Shown: piece after piece, positions 1 through 8,855 of the stretch
Position numbering within the stretch: the stretch's first letter is position 1
Layout: each line of letters begins with the position of its first letter
NCBI RefSeq assembly: GCF_022024115.1
Contig: NZ_CP091792.1
Span: 1,240,001 to 1,304,000 of the forward strand
Direction: 5' to 3'
Source of the DNA: Prevotella communis
Lineage (GTDB): Bacteria; Bacteroidota; Bacteroidia; Bacteroidales; Bacteroidaceae
DNA length: 64,000 nucleotides
Notes under the pieces: generated by a model
What the model was told of the DNA's origin: nothing
Seen by the model: the letters and a program-made list of their open reading frames with translations, nothing else
Databases searched by the model: none
Translations under genes and position numbers: made by a program

Positions 1-761
1 ACGGTACCCCCGTCAACATCCCTTATCACCTCATTGATATCTGCGAGCCTGGTACGAAGTATAACCTGTTTCAGTATCAACAGGATTTCTTTGATGCGTA
101 TAATGATATTGTAGGGAGAGGAAAGGCACCTATTCTCTGCGGTGGCACCGGACTTTATATTGAGGCTGTGCTGAAGGGTTATAAACTCTCGCCTGTACCC
201 CAGAATCAGAAATTGCGTGACAGTCTTGAAGGTAAGACGCTGGAAGAACTGACTGCCATACTTGCTGAATTGAAGCAACGGAGCGGTTCTGTGATGCATA
301 ATAAGACCGATGTAGACTCCTGTCAGCGTGCCATACGTGCCATTGAGATTGAAACCTATAACATAGAACATCCCATGCCACTTCGTGAATTGCCACCTAT
401 AGACTCCTTGATAGTAGGTGTCAATATCGACCGTGACTTACGTCGTGAAAAGATAACACGCAGATTGAAAGCCCGTTTGGATGAGGGTATGGTAGATGAG
501 GTTCGAGGATTGCTGGCTGAAGGAATACCGACAGAAGACCTGATTTACTACGGTTTGGAATATAAATACCTGACGGAATATATCATAGGCAAACTGTCGT
601 ATGATGAGATGTTCCGCCAACTTGAGATAGCTATTCATCAGTTTGCAAAGCGTCAGATGACGTGGTTCCGTGGTATGGAACGACGTGGTTTCACTATTCA
701 TTGGATAGATGCTACATTACCGATAGATGAGAAGGTAGAACAAATACTTCAAATGATATGA
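1..761 (+). CDS. miaA: tRNA dimethylallyltransferase, 5' end missing
   Basis: MiaA transfers a dimethylallyl group to N6 of A37 in tRNAs that read UNN codons. The open frame runs from base 3 with no stop before it, so the gene enters from the left and its N-terminal P-loop is outside the window. Visible MiaA features are a DICEPG-like stretch near base 45, the GGTGLYIEAVL motif at about 141-173, and a C-terminal part with QFAKRQMTWFR typical of the family. A GTG at 168 is internal and not a start. The stop overlaps the next start by four bases (ATGA), so the two genes are probably translationally coupled. Family identity is clear; only completeness is limited by the window edge. Confidence 0.95.
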   Translation, partial: GTPVNIPYHLIDICEPGTKYNLFQYQQDFFDAYNDIVGRGKAPILCGGTGLYIEAVLKGYKLSPVPQNQKLRDSLEGKTLEELTAILAELKQRSGSVMHNKTDVDSCQRAIRAIEIETYNIEHPMPLRELPPIDSLIVGVNIDRDLRREKITRRLKARLDEGMVDEVRGLLAEGIPTEDLIYYGLEYKYLTEYIIGKLSYDEMFRQLEIAIHQFAKRQMTWFRGMERRGFTIHWIDATLPIDEKVEQILQMI

Positions 762-1687
762 TGGAAGATTGTCGATGGGCTATACTGTATTGCCCCAGAA
801 AAGGCATTTACCGTTCGCGCAGGCGTTGGGAGCGACTGCAAAAGGAACTTGCGGCACAAGGTGTGAAATATGACTTTGTGCAGAGTGAGTCGACTGAGAG
901 CGTGGAACGTCTGATGACGATGCTAATACATAATGGGTATAAGACTATCGTTATCATGGGTGGCGATACGGCGCTGAACGATGCAGTGAATTGTCTGATG
1001 AAGGCAGATAAGGATATGCGCGAGCAAGTGGCACTGGGAGTGATACCTAATGGCACGCTGAATGATTTCGCCAGATTCTGGGGCTTTGATGAGCGTGATG
1101 ACGAGAAGACGGTGATGTGGTTGAAGATGCACCGGGTCAGGAAAGTGGACCTGGGTTGTATTGACTATGAGAACAAAGCCGGTGAAAAGCTGAAGCGCTA
1201 TTTTCTGAACTGTGTCAATATCGGTCTGACGGCAGATCTTCAGAATCTGCGCCGACAAGGTAGGCAAGTCCTGGGCTCAAAGACGATAGCCTTCCTGTAT
1301 ACTTGTTTGTCAATGGTGTTTCATCGCCACGACTATAAGATGCGCCTGAATATTGACTACGAAGTGATGGAACGTAGTGTTATGACGGTCTGCGTAGGTA
1401 ATGCCCTGGGTTACGGACAGACGCCGAGTGCTGTGCCCTATAGCGGCATGCTGGATGTGTCAGTGGTCTATAATCCACGAGTAAAGCAACTGCTGGCAGG
1501 CTTGTGGCTGTTGGTGACCGGGCGCCTCTTGAATCATAAGAGTGTGCATCCGTATCGAGTCAGGAAAATGTCGGTGGAATCTGACAAGGCCTTGGTATGT
1601 GTAGACGGTCGTCAGGCTGAGCGTACGGTGGGCGAATACCATATTCATGTAGAACCGGAAGTGATTAATTTCTTGATACCCGATTGA
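758..1687 (+). CDS. diacylglycerol-kinase-family lipid kinase
   Basis: A 309-residue protein of the DAGK catalytic fold, expected to phosphorylate a lipid such as diacylglycerol or a sphingoid base at the inner membrane. The nucleotide-binding loop is GGDTALNDAVN (residues 68-78), and a second conserved stretch GVIPNGTLNDFAR spans about 94-106. The usual first loop is GGDGTxNE; here the fourth and fifth positions are T and A, which is unusual. The C-terminal half keeps the beta-sandwich pattern, with a late CVDG motif. It overlaps miaA by 4 bp and is followed by a strong terminator, so it ends the upstream operon. Substrate cannot be told from sequence. Confidence 0.85.
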   Translation: MMEDCRWAILYCPRKGIYRSRRRWERLQKELAAQGVKYDFVQSESTESVERLMTMLIHNGYKTIVIMGGDTALNDAVNCLMKADKDMREQVALGVIPNGTLNDFARFWGFDERDDEKTVMWLKMHRVRKVDLGCIDYENKAGEKLKRYFLNCVNIGLTADLQNLRRQGRQVLGSKTIAFLYTCLSMVFHRHDYKMRLNIDYEVMERSVMTVCVGNALGYGQTPSAVPYSGMLDVSVVYNPRVKQLLAGLWLLVTGRLLNHKSVHPYRVRKMSVESDKALVCVDGRQAERTVGEYHIHVEPEVINFLIPD

Positions 1688-1701
1688 GCGAATCATAGAG
1701 G

Positions 1702-1737
1702 AAAAGGAGGTGATGATACCTCCTTTTTGCTTTTTTT
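1702..1737 (+). terminator. rho-independent terminator after the lipid kinase
   Basis: Arms at 1702-1711 and 1718-1727 form a perfect 10-bp stem with a 6-nt loop, followed by T-rich sequence to 1737. It lies 14 bp past the stop codon. Confidence 0.9.
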
Positions 1738-1769
1738 CGGACTAAAAACTAAAATATTTGCCTAAATGT

Positions 1770-1800
1770 TTTGCTGTCCAAAGAAAAATTCGTACTTTTG
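1770..1800 (+). promoter_or_regulatory. Bacteroidetes-type promoter for the glycogen genes
   Basis: TTTG at 1770-1773, a 19-bp spacer, then TACTTTTG at 1793-1800. This fits the known Bacteroidetes sigma consensus (TTTG / TAnnTTTG). The start codon lies about 62 bp downstream. Confidence 0.85.
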
Positions 1801-1862
1801 GAAATCAAATAAATCTAAAGCGACTATTATATCTAATAAAATAAAACCTTAAGATAGGAACT

Positions 1863-3812
1863 ATGAGTTATTTACGATTTGAAAAAGCCGTGATGACGAA
1901 CCTGGAGGAGAGTCTGCGCCGTGAATTGCTCCGCACCAACCGAGGTGGTGCGTATAGCGCGTCTACCCTTGTAGACTGCAATACGCGAAAGTACCACGGA
2001 CTGCTGGTGGTCCCTGTGCCTGAGATTGACGATGAGAACCATGTGCTCTTGTCGTCGCTTGATTGTACGGTGGTGCAGCATGGAGCGGAATTCAACCTGG
2101 GTCTCCACAAGTATCAAGGCAACAACTTCAGTCCTAAGGGACACAAGTACATTCGTGAGTTTGATGCCAGTCTTATTCCTACCACTGTTTATCGTGTGGG
2201 TGGTGTGATACTGAAACGTGAGACGATTTTCCAGGCTTACGAGGACCGTATACTGATCCGCTATACGCTGGAAGATGCTCATTCTGCTACCACCCTGCGT
2301 TTCCGTCCGTTCCTGGCATTCAGAAGTGTACGTCAGTTTACCCATGAGAACTCAGTGGCAAGCCGTGATTATCAGTTGATTGACAACGGTATCAAGACAT
2401 GTATGTACAAGGGCTATCCCGATTTGTTCATGCAGTTCAATAAGAAAAATGAGTTTATCTTCCAGCCCGACTGGTATCGTGGCATAGAATATCCGAAGGA
2501 GCAGGAGCGTGGCTATGCTTCTAATGAGGATCTTTATGTACCTGGTTATTTCGAGGTGCCTATCAAGAAGGGTGAGACCATTGTCTTCGCAGCTTCTACG
2601 TCGCAGGTGAAATCTAGTTCTCTGAAGAGTATGTTCCAGAAAGAACTGGATTTGCGTGTGCCGCGTGATAATTTCTATCACTGTCTGGTAACGGCTGCCC
2701 ATCAGTTCCATAACCGTGAGGCTGATGATACCCGATATCTGTTGGCCGGCTATCCATGGTTCAAATGTCGTGCTCGTGACACATTTATCTCGCTTCCGGG
2801 ATTGACATTGGCTATTGACGAGCAGGACTATTTCGAACTGGTGATGAACACTGCAGAGCGTGGCTTGCGTGAATTTATGGAAGGCAAGCCTTTGACGGTG
2901 AAAATTTACGAGATGGACCAGCCTGACGTCCCCTTATGGGCTGTATGGGCCATACAGCAATATGCCCGCTATGCAGGGCGCGACAAAGCCTTTGAGAAGT
3001 ATGGCAAGTTATTGCAGGACATCATTATTTATATCAAGGACGACAAACATCCTAACCTTCGACTGGACGATAATGGCCTGCTCTATGCCAACGGTCGTGA
3101 CAAAGCCATCACATGGATGAACTCTAAGGCCAACGGTAAGCCCGTTGTGCCTCGTTCTGGCTATATCGTAGAGTTTAATGCCCTATGGTATAATGCTGTG
3201 AAGTTCTGCGCATCGATGGCTGCAGAGAAAGGTGATGTCAAAGGTGCAGGGGTGCTAGAGGAATTGGCTGCTAAGACGAAAAAATCGTTTGTTGACACAT
3301 TTGTCAATGAGTATGGCTATCTGCTGGATTATGTAGACGGAAATATGATGGACTGGAGTGTTCGTCCGAATCAGATCTTTGCGGTGGCCTTGGACTACTC
3401 ACCCCTGAATCAGCAGCAGATGAAGAGCGTGGTAGATATCTGTACACGTGAATTGCTCACACCAAAGGGCTTGCGCTCACTGTCGCCTAAGAGTGGCGGT
3501 TATAACCCCATGTATGTTGGTCCGCAGACACAGCGTGACTATGCTTACCATCAGGGTACGGCATGGCCTTGGCTGGGTGGCTTCTATATGGAGGCTTGTC
3601 TGAAACTCTACAAACGTAGTCGCTTGTCGTTCATTGAGCGCCAGATGGTGGGCTATGAGGATGAGATGGATTATCATGCTATTGGGACTATTTCGGAACT
3701 GTTCGACGGTAACCCGCCATTCCATGGACGTGGTGCTATGTCGTTTGCGATGAACGTCGCCGAGATTCTGCGTACCATGAAGTTGCTTGAAAAGTATTCA
3801 TATCAAAAATAA
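1863..3812 (+). CDS. glycogen debranching enzyme (amylo-alpha-1,6-glucosidase type)
   Basis: A 649-residue protein with no signal peptide, so cytoplasmic. The N-terminal third carries the bacterial GDE_N pattern, with NTRKYHGLL at about residues 41-49. The C-terminal part is the (alpha/alpha)6 barrel of GDE_C, with AGYPWFKCRARDTFISLPG near 297-315 and AYHQGTAWPW near 561-570. The family hydrolyses alpha-1,6 branch points in glycogen. It opens a three-gene run with a glycosyltransferase and a GH57 protein, the same set I recall from Bacteroides glycogen clusters. A canonical promoter sits upstream. Whether it also has transferase activity cannot be judged here. Confidence 0.92.
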   Translation: MSYLRFEKAVMTNLEESLRRELLRTNRGGAYSASTLVDCNTRKYHGLLVVPVPEIDDENHVLLSSLDCTVVQHGAEFNLGLHKYQGNNFSPKGHKYIREFDASLIPTTVYRVGGVILKRETIFQAYEDRILIRYTLEDAHSATTLRFRPFLAFRSVRQFTHENSVASRDYQLIDNGIKTCMYKGYPDLFMQFNKKNEFIFQPDWYRGIEYPKEQERGYASNEDLYVPGYFEVPIKKGETIVFAASTSQVKSSSLKSMFQKELDLRVPRDNFYHCLVTAAHQFHNREADDTRYLLAGYPWFKCRARDTFISLPGLTLAIDEQDYFELVMNTAERGLREFMEGKPLTVKIYEMDQPDVPLWAVWAIQQYARYAGRDKAFEKYGKLLQDIIIYIKDDKHPNLRLDDNGLLYANGRDKAITWMNSKANGKPVVPRSGYIVEFNALWYNAVKFCASMAAEKGDVKGAGVLEELAAKTKKSFVDTFVNEYGYLLDYVDGNMMDWSVRPNQIFAVALDYSPLNQQQMKSVVDICTRELLTPKGLRSLSPKSGGYNPMYVGPQTQRDYAYHQGTAWPWLGGFYMEACLKLYKRSRLSFIERQMVGYEDEMDYHAIGTISELFDGNPPFHGRGAMSFAMNVAEILRTMKLLEKYSYQK

Positions 3813-3824
3813 GGAGGACCGACG

Positions 3825-5096
3825 ATGAAAGTATTAATGTTTGGATGGGAGTATCCTCCTCATGTATTTGGTGGCTTGGCTACCGCCAACTATGGTATCT
3901 CTGAAGGTTTGAAGGCTCAAGGCGATATAGAGACTGTGCTCTGTCTGCCTCGTCCCTTTGGTGATGAGAGTCAGCATGCCTGTCGTATCGTTGCCATGAA
4001 CGCAGTGCCTATTGCCTGGCGCGATGTGAACTATGACTATGTGAAGCAGCGCGTGGGCAATATTATGTCTCCTGAATACTACTATAAGTGTCGTGAGCAT
4101 ATCTATGCTGACTTCAACTATATGCATGTGAATGACCTCGGATGTATGGAGTTTGCCGGTGGTTATCCTGGCAATCTGCACGAGGAAATCAATAACTATT
4201 CTATCATTGCAGGTGTCGTGGCACGTACGGAGGACTTTGATATTATTCATGCACACGACTGGCTGACTTTTCCTGCAGGTATTCATGCTAAACAGGTGAG
4301 TGGTAAACCGTTATGTATTCATGTGCATGCAACTGACTTCGACCGTAGCCGTGGAAAAGTGAACCCCACGGTTTACTCAATTGAGAAGAATGGTATGGAT
4401 AATGCTGACTGTATCATGTGTGTGTCAGAGTTGACCCGTCAGACGGTTATCAATCAGTATCATCAGGATCCGCGTAAGTGCTTCACGGTACACAATGCAG
4501 TATATCCTCTGCCTCAGGAGTATCAGGATATTCCCCGACCTGACCATACGGGTAAGGAGAAGGTGGTTACCTTCCTTGGTCGTATCACGATGCAGAAGGG
4601 ACCAGAGTATTTCGTTGAGGCTGCCAATATGGTGCTACACCGTACACGTAATGTGCGTTTCTGCATGGCAGGTTCTGGTGACATGATGGATCAGATGATT
4701 TATCTTGCTGCCGAACGTGGTATTGCAGACCGTTTCCATTTCCCTGGTTTCATGCGTGGCAAACAGGTATATGAATGCCTGAAGGATTCCGATGTATATG
4801 TGATGCCATCAGTATCAGAACCGTTTGGTATCTCACCCTTGGAAGCTATGCAGTGTGGTACGCCTTCTATTATCTCTAAACAGTCTGGTTGTGCTGAAAT
4901 CCTAAACAACTGTATCAAGGTGGATTACTGGGATGTACATGCTTTGGCTGATGCTATCTATAGTATCTGTGTGAACGACTCGCTGTTCAACTACCTCAAG
5001 GAAGAAGGAAAGAAAGAGGTTGACCAGATTACATGGGAGAAGGTGGGTCGCTGGATACGCACCCTCTACAGAAGAACCTTAGGATGGGAAGAGTAA
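3825..5096 (+). CDS. glycogen/starch-synthase-like glycosyltransferase
   Basis: A 423-residue GT-B protein. The N-terminus FGWEYPPHVFGGLATANYG (about 6-24) resembles the starch-synthase catalytic domain, although the lysine of the ADP-glucose motif KxGGL is absent. The C-terminal GT4/GT5 half has FLGRITMQKGPEYF and the E-x7-E signature EPFGISPLE. It probably elongates glycogen, given the debranching enzyme upstream and the GH57 protein downstream. An unusually strong AGGAGG at 3812-3817 overlaps the upstream stop region and sits 7 nt before the ATG, so this start is well supported. The sugar-nucleotide donor is uncertain. Confidence 0.88.
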   Translation: MKVLMFGWEYPPHVFGGLATANYGISEGLKAQGDIETVLCLPRPFGDESQHACRIVAMNAVPIAWRDVNYDYVKQRVGNIMSPEYYYKCREHIYADFNYMHVNDLGCMEFAGGYPGNLHEEINNYSIIAGVVARTEDFDIIHAHDWLTFPAGIHAKQVSGKPLCIHVHATDFDRSRGKVNPTVYSIEKNGMDNADCIMCVSELTRQTVINQYHQDPRKCFTVHNAVYPLPQEYQDIPRPDHTGKEKVVTFLGRITMQKGPEYFVEAANMVLHRTRNVRFCMAGSGDMMDQMIYLAAERGIADRFHFPGFMRGKQVYECLKDSDVYVMPSVSEPFGISPLEAMQCGTPSIISKQSGCAEILNNCIKVDYWDVHALADAIYSICVNDSLFNYLKEEGKKEVDQITWEKVGRWIRTLYRRTLGWEE

Positions 5097-5127
5097 CATT
5101 AAACATTAAAGATTAAACATTAAACAA
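5094..5127 (+). repeat. TTAAACATT-type short tandem repeat
   Basis: Degenerate heptamers (ATTAAAC, ATTAAAG) fill the gap between the glycosyltransferase and the GH57 gene. On the minus strand, about 30 nt are identical to part of the array at 50797-50872, so this is a dispersed repeat family and not chance AT richness. Confidence 0.7.
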
Positions 5128-5129
5128 TT

Positions 5130-6560
5130 ATGAAGACGATTTGTTTATATTTCGAGATACACCAGATTATCCATCTGAAGAGATACCGTTTCTTTGATAT
5201 CGGTACTGATCATTATTATTATGATGACTATGAGAACGAGCGTAGTATCAGCGACATTGCAGAGCGTTCGTATATGCCTGCACTGAATACCTTGCTGCAG
5301 ATGATTAAGGAGAACGGCAAGTATTTCAAGGTGGCCTTCTCACTTTCTGGTACTGGAATCGAGCAGTTGGAGTATCATGCTCCTCAGGTTATTGAAAAAC
5401 TTCAGGAACTCAACGAGACCGGTTGTGTGGAGTTCCTGGCTGAACCTTATAGTCATGGTCTTTCGTCACTGGCTAATCCTGAGGCTTTTGCTCGTGATAT
5501 GAAGAAACAGAGTGCCAAGATGGAGGAGTATTTCGGCAAGAAGCCTACCGTGGCACGTAACTCTTCTCTTATTTACAGTGATGACATCGGTGCACAGATT
5601 GCTGCCCTTGGCTTCAAGGGTATGCTCACCGAGGGTGCTAAGCACGTACTGGGTTGGAAGAGTCCTCACTATGTATACAACTGTAACATGGCTCCCAGTC
5701 TGAAACTATTGCTTCGTGATGTAGAGTTGTCAGACGATATCTCATTGCGTTTCAATAACGCAGAGTGGGAGGGCTATCCTCTGTTTGCCGATGCTTATAT
5801 TGATCGTATTGCCCGTCTGCCGGAGGAAGAGCAGATTATCAATATCTTCATGGAACTCTCTGCATTGGGTATTGCACAGCCACTCAGTTCTAATATCCTC
5901 GACTTCCTGCATGCTTTGCCTGTATGTGCTAAGCAGAAGGGTATCACCTTCTCTACACCTACTGAGATTTGTATGAAGACAAAGAGTGTGGGGGCTATCA
6001 ATGTACCTGATACGTTGTCGTGGGTTGACGAGGAGCGCGACTGCTCATGCTGGTTGGGTAATGCCATGCAGCGTGAGGCCTTTAATAAACTGTATTCTGT
6101 TGCAGATCGTCTGTTGATTGCCAACGACCCTCGTATCAATCAGGACTGGGATTACCTGCAGGCTTCAAATAACTTCCGCTTTATGACCACCAAGCCTTCT
6201 AACGTAGGACTTGACCGTGGTATCTATAGCGGTCCGTTTGATGCTTTCACTAACTACATGAATATTCTGGGCGACTTCATCAACAGAGTGAACGCTCTCT
6301 ATCCCGAGGAGATTGATAATGAGCAGCTCAACTCACTGCTGACCACTATCAAGAATCAGGGTGACGAGATTGAGATGAAGGATATGGAGATTGAGCGCCT
6401 GAAAACCAAATTGGCAAAACTCCAGCCTGCTGAGGCTGAGAAGCCCAAGAAGGCAACACCAGCTAAGAAGGTAGCACCAGCTAAGAAGGCAGCTGACAAG
6501 AAAGCTGCTCCCGCTAAGAAGGCAGCCCCCAAGAAAAAGGCTGAACCAAAGAAAGAATAA
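5130..6560 (+). CDS. GH57 alpha-amylase-like protein, probable pseudoenzyme
   Basis: A 476-residue cytoplasmic protein with GH57 fold landmarks: EIHQI near residue 9, FLAEPYSHG at 102-110 and ARNSSLIYSDDIG at 142-154. In active GH57 amylases the RNTELIY motif holds the nucleophile Glu; here that position is Ser146. The acid/base Asp of the FMDYETFGEH motif is Glu242 in FMELSALG, and the rest of that motif is lost. I recall Bacteroides GH57 homologues with such substitutions described as alpha-amylase-like. Residues about 405-432 look coiled-coil, and 438-476 form a Lys/Ala/Pro tail like histone H1. It closes the glycogen trio. A glycogen-binding or scaffolding role fits better than hydrolysis. 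Confidence 0.85.
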   Translation: MKTICLYFEIHQIIHLKRYRFFDIGTDHYYYDDYENERSISDIAERSYMPALNTLLQMIKENGKYFKVAFSLSGTGIEQLEYHAPQVIEKLQELNETGCVEFLAEPYSHGLSSLANPEAFARDMKKQSAKMEEYFGKKPTVARNSSLIYSDDIGAQIAALGFKGMLTEGAKHVLGWKSPHYVYNCNMAPSLKLLLRDVELSDDISLRFNNAEWEGYPLFADAYIDRIARLPEEEQIINIFMELSALGIAQPLSSNILDFLHALPVCAKQKGITFSTPTEICMKTKSVGAINVPDTLSWVDEERDCSCWLGNAMQREAFNKLYSVADRLLIANDPRINQDWDYLQASNNFRFMTTKPSNVGLDRGIYSGPFDAFTNYMNILGDFINRVNALYPEEIDNEQLNSLLTTIKNQGDEIEMKDMEIERLKTKLAKLQPAEAEKPKKATPAKKVAPAKKAADKKAAPAKKAAPKKKAEPKKE

Positions 6561-6581
6561 TCTAGTAGAGATTGAATAAAG

Positions 6582-6622
6582 AAAGAACCGTCCTATTGCT
6601 TCGTGCGATAGGGCGGTTCTTT
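6582..6622. terminator. long bidirectional terminator between glycogen and pectin genes
   Basis: Arms 6582-6599 and 6605-6622 form an 18-bp stem with two G-U pairs and a TTCGT loop. Both flanks are T-rich on their own strand, and the flanking genes converge on it. Confidence 0.85.
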
Positions 6623-6704
6623 ATATTTAAGTTGACTTTTAATTTTTCTATGTTGATTTCTGCTGTTTCTAAGTTGAAAACAATAGGAATCTAAGTTGGA
6701 AAGA

Positions 6705-8777
6705 CTACTTGAGTATGTATTTCTTTCCTTTTGAAATATAGATTCCCTTCTTTTGTTGGGAATCACTTACCTTTCGACCCAGCAGGTCATAACAGTTATT
6801 ATCCTGATGCTCCGGAGTCATCAATTCCTGGATGCCTGTTGTCTGGTCAACATGAAGGGTGATGTAATAGCAGGCCTGTCCATTTCCCTTAGGTGTGAAC
6901 GTCAGTTTATTGCTGACGGGCTGGCTCAGCGTGATGGTATGTGTGGCCTTGCTGGGATTGGCGTCTCTTGCTGGAAACACATAATCGTTTGCTCCGTATT
7001 CGGTGCCAGCCAATTCGCCTAAGTAACCTGTCTGACCATCAGAGTTGCAGTAGCCAAGAATCGTCACTTTGTTGATGGTGATACCTTCTGGCATGGTGAT
7101 GGTATACTGTTTGGAACTACTCAGTTTGATTGTGCCGGAAGTTCCAAAGGCAGGCTGACTGGTGCTGCTGAAACTGCTAAGTTTAAATCCGTCAACGAAA
7201 GTACCATCACCATTAGAGGTCATCTGACAGATACTATAACTGGCGGAAATGGGTTCTTTGCCAATCTCAATGATACTTCCCATAGGTGTACCACCTGCAT
7301 TCTGTTGCTCGGTGATATCAGCAACCAAGGAGTTCAGATATACCTCCACGTTGGTATAACCACTGGCGTCAAGAGCTTTGCCATCAGATGTATTCTTTGG
7401 ATCCAGTCCGTGAGCAGTCTCCCAATCATCTGGCATTCCATCACTATCTGTATCTGCCGGGGCTGTTTCGCTATTCAACTCAGGCCAAGCGCTCCATGTA
7501 CTACTGGCACCAGTGGGCTTGTTGTCCTCTTGTGAGTTGACAAAGCCTGCAGCATTGCCAGAACCGGTATGTGAGGCTCTTCCCAGACGCGTATCACTTA
7601 CCATCATCTCATCAAACGAATCGCGGTGCAAACTGGCTCCAGCATACTGTAATACTTTCTCGTAGGCATCAGCGGCAGAGTGCGTTGTCGTGGTGATAAA
7701 ATAGATGGGTTCTGACAGCTTGATACTGTCCTTAGTGGCTTGTGTCCATGTGCCATCACAATCGCTGGCGTTCACTTGGTTTATCACACCGACAGTCCAG
7801 TTGCTGCTAGTCACATCACTATACATTGAGTTGACATTCCCCGTTACATAGTAGTGGCCCCATAGATGCAGGGCAGGTGCATAGTCAGGGTAGGTGGCTA
7901 TATATGAGTTGGTGCGAATACCGATGCCGGCAATACGTTTCCCTTTATTGTCTGTGGGCGAACCTGGTCCTGGCTTATAGTAGTTGTTCACAATGTTGAC
8001 ATTCATACCCTCACCTCCATAGCAGCCGTTGCCACCGAAATTATAGATGACGTTATTGCGCATATCCATTCGCTCGTCTAACTGGGTGGTAGGACGTGGG
8101 CCAAGACGTGGGGTACGACTGCCATGATGAGCCAACAGGTTGTGATGGAACGAAGCACCACTGCCTCCCCAGTTGCCACCATAGCCATGATTACCTTTGG
8201 AGTGACCGGCAGCTACCAGACTCTGGGCCACGAGACACCATTGTACTGTCGTGTTTTTATTGCCGAGAACAGACAGACACTCATCGATGGACCAGCTTAC
8301 AGAGCAGTGGTCTATCATCCAGTTCATCTGGTCGAATCCGCCAAAGCCATCCCATCCGTCAGCACCATCCTTTTTCACGTTCTTGTTGCCCAGACGGAAG
8401 CGCATATAGCGTACAATGACATTATTGCCATGGATGCTGCAAGGATAGTCTGCAATGCAGATACCGTCGCCAGGGGCAGTCTGACCAGCAATGGTAACGT
8501 TGCTGGGAATCGACAGTTCTGACTCCAGATGAATGGTACCACTAATGTCGAAGACGATAATCTTTGGCTTTCCAGGATTTTGTGCCAATGACCAGCGTAG
8601 CGACTGATAGCCACTGTCTTTCAGGTTTTTGACGTGATAGACCGTACCACCACGTCCACCTGTGACATAGCGTCCGAATCCTTCTGCGCCAGGAAAGGCG
8701 GGTAGTTTTTCTTGAGCTGTCATTGTGGTAGCACATAAGAGCATGGCTCCAGATAGCATGAATTGTTTCAATTTCAT
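6705..8777 (-). CDS. secreted pectate lyase, PL1 family
   Basis: A 690-residue protein with a signal peptide ending at about TAQ (residue 22). Residues 25-400 are a right-handed beta-helix PL1 domain: AFPGAEGFGRYVTGG, MIDHCSVSWSIDE at 154-166, and SRTPR at 220-224, whose arginine is the expected catalytic base of the family. It cleaves de-esterified homogalacturonan by beta-elimination. DTDSDGMPDDWE at about 442-453 is a calcium-binding Asp-rich linker. The end (YDLLGRKV then KGIYISKGKK) matches a tail on four other proteins of this locus. It is last in the pectin locus and has its own TATCTTTG element. The paralogue just upstream is its nearest relative in the window. Confidence 0.93.
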   Translation of the reverse strand: MKLKQFMLSGAMLLCATTMTAQEKLPAFPGAEGFGRYVTGGRGGTVYHVKNLKDSGYQSLRWSLAQNPGKPKIIVFDISGTIHLESELSIPSNVTIAGQTAPGDGICIADYPCSIHGNNVIVRYMRFRLGNKNVKKDGADGWDGFGGFDQMNWMIDHCSVSWSIDECLSVLGNKNTTVQWCLVAQSLVAAGHSKGNHGYGGNWGGSGASFHHNLLAHHGSRTPRLGPRPTTQLDERMDMRNNVIYNFGGNGCYGGEGMNVNIVNNYYKPGPGSPTDNKGKRIAGIGIRTNSYIATYPDYAPALHLWGHYYVTGNVNSMYSDVTSSNWTVGVINQVNASDCDGTWTQATKDSIKLSEPIYFITTTTHSAADAYEKVLQYAGASLHRDSFDEMMVSDTRLGRASHTGSGNAAGFVNSQEDNKPTGASSTWSAWPELNSETAPADTDSDGMPDDWETAHGLDPKNTSDGKALDASGYTNVEVYLNSLVADITEQQNAGGTPMGSIIEIGKEPISASYSICQMTSNGDGTFVDGFKLSSFSSTSQPAFGTSGTIKLSSSKQYTITMPEGITINKVTILGYCNSDGQTGYLGELAGTEYGANDYVFPARDANPSKATHTITLSQPVSNKLTFTPKGNGQACYYITLHVDQTTGIQELMTPEHQDNNCYDLLGRKVSDSQQKKGIYISKGKKYILK

Positions 8778-8811
8778 AATGATTGTTAGTAGATATTTTT
8801 TATTTTCTCTG

Positions 8812-8819
8812 CAAAGATA
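8812..8819 (-). promoter_or_regulatory. -7 element for the first pectate lyase
   Basis: TATCTTTG on the minus strand, 34 bp before the start codon. No clear TTTG lies at the usual distance, so only the -7 half is supported. Confidence 0.55.
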
Positions 8820-8855
8820 CTATTTTTCTCTGATTCAGCCGATAGAATGAATAGA

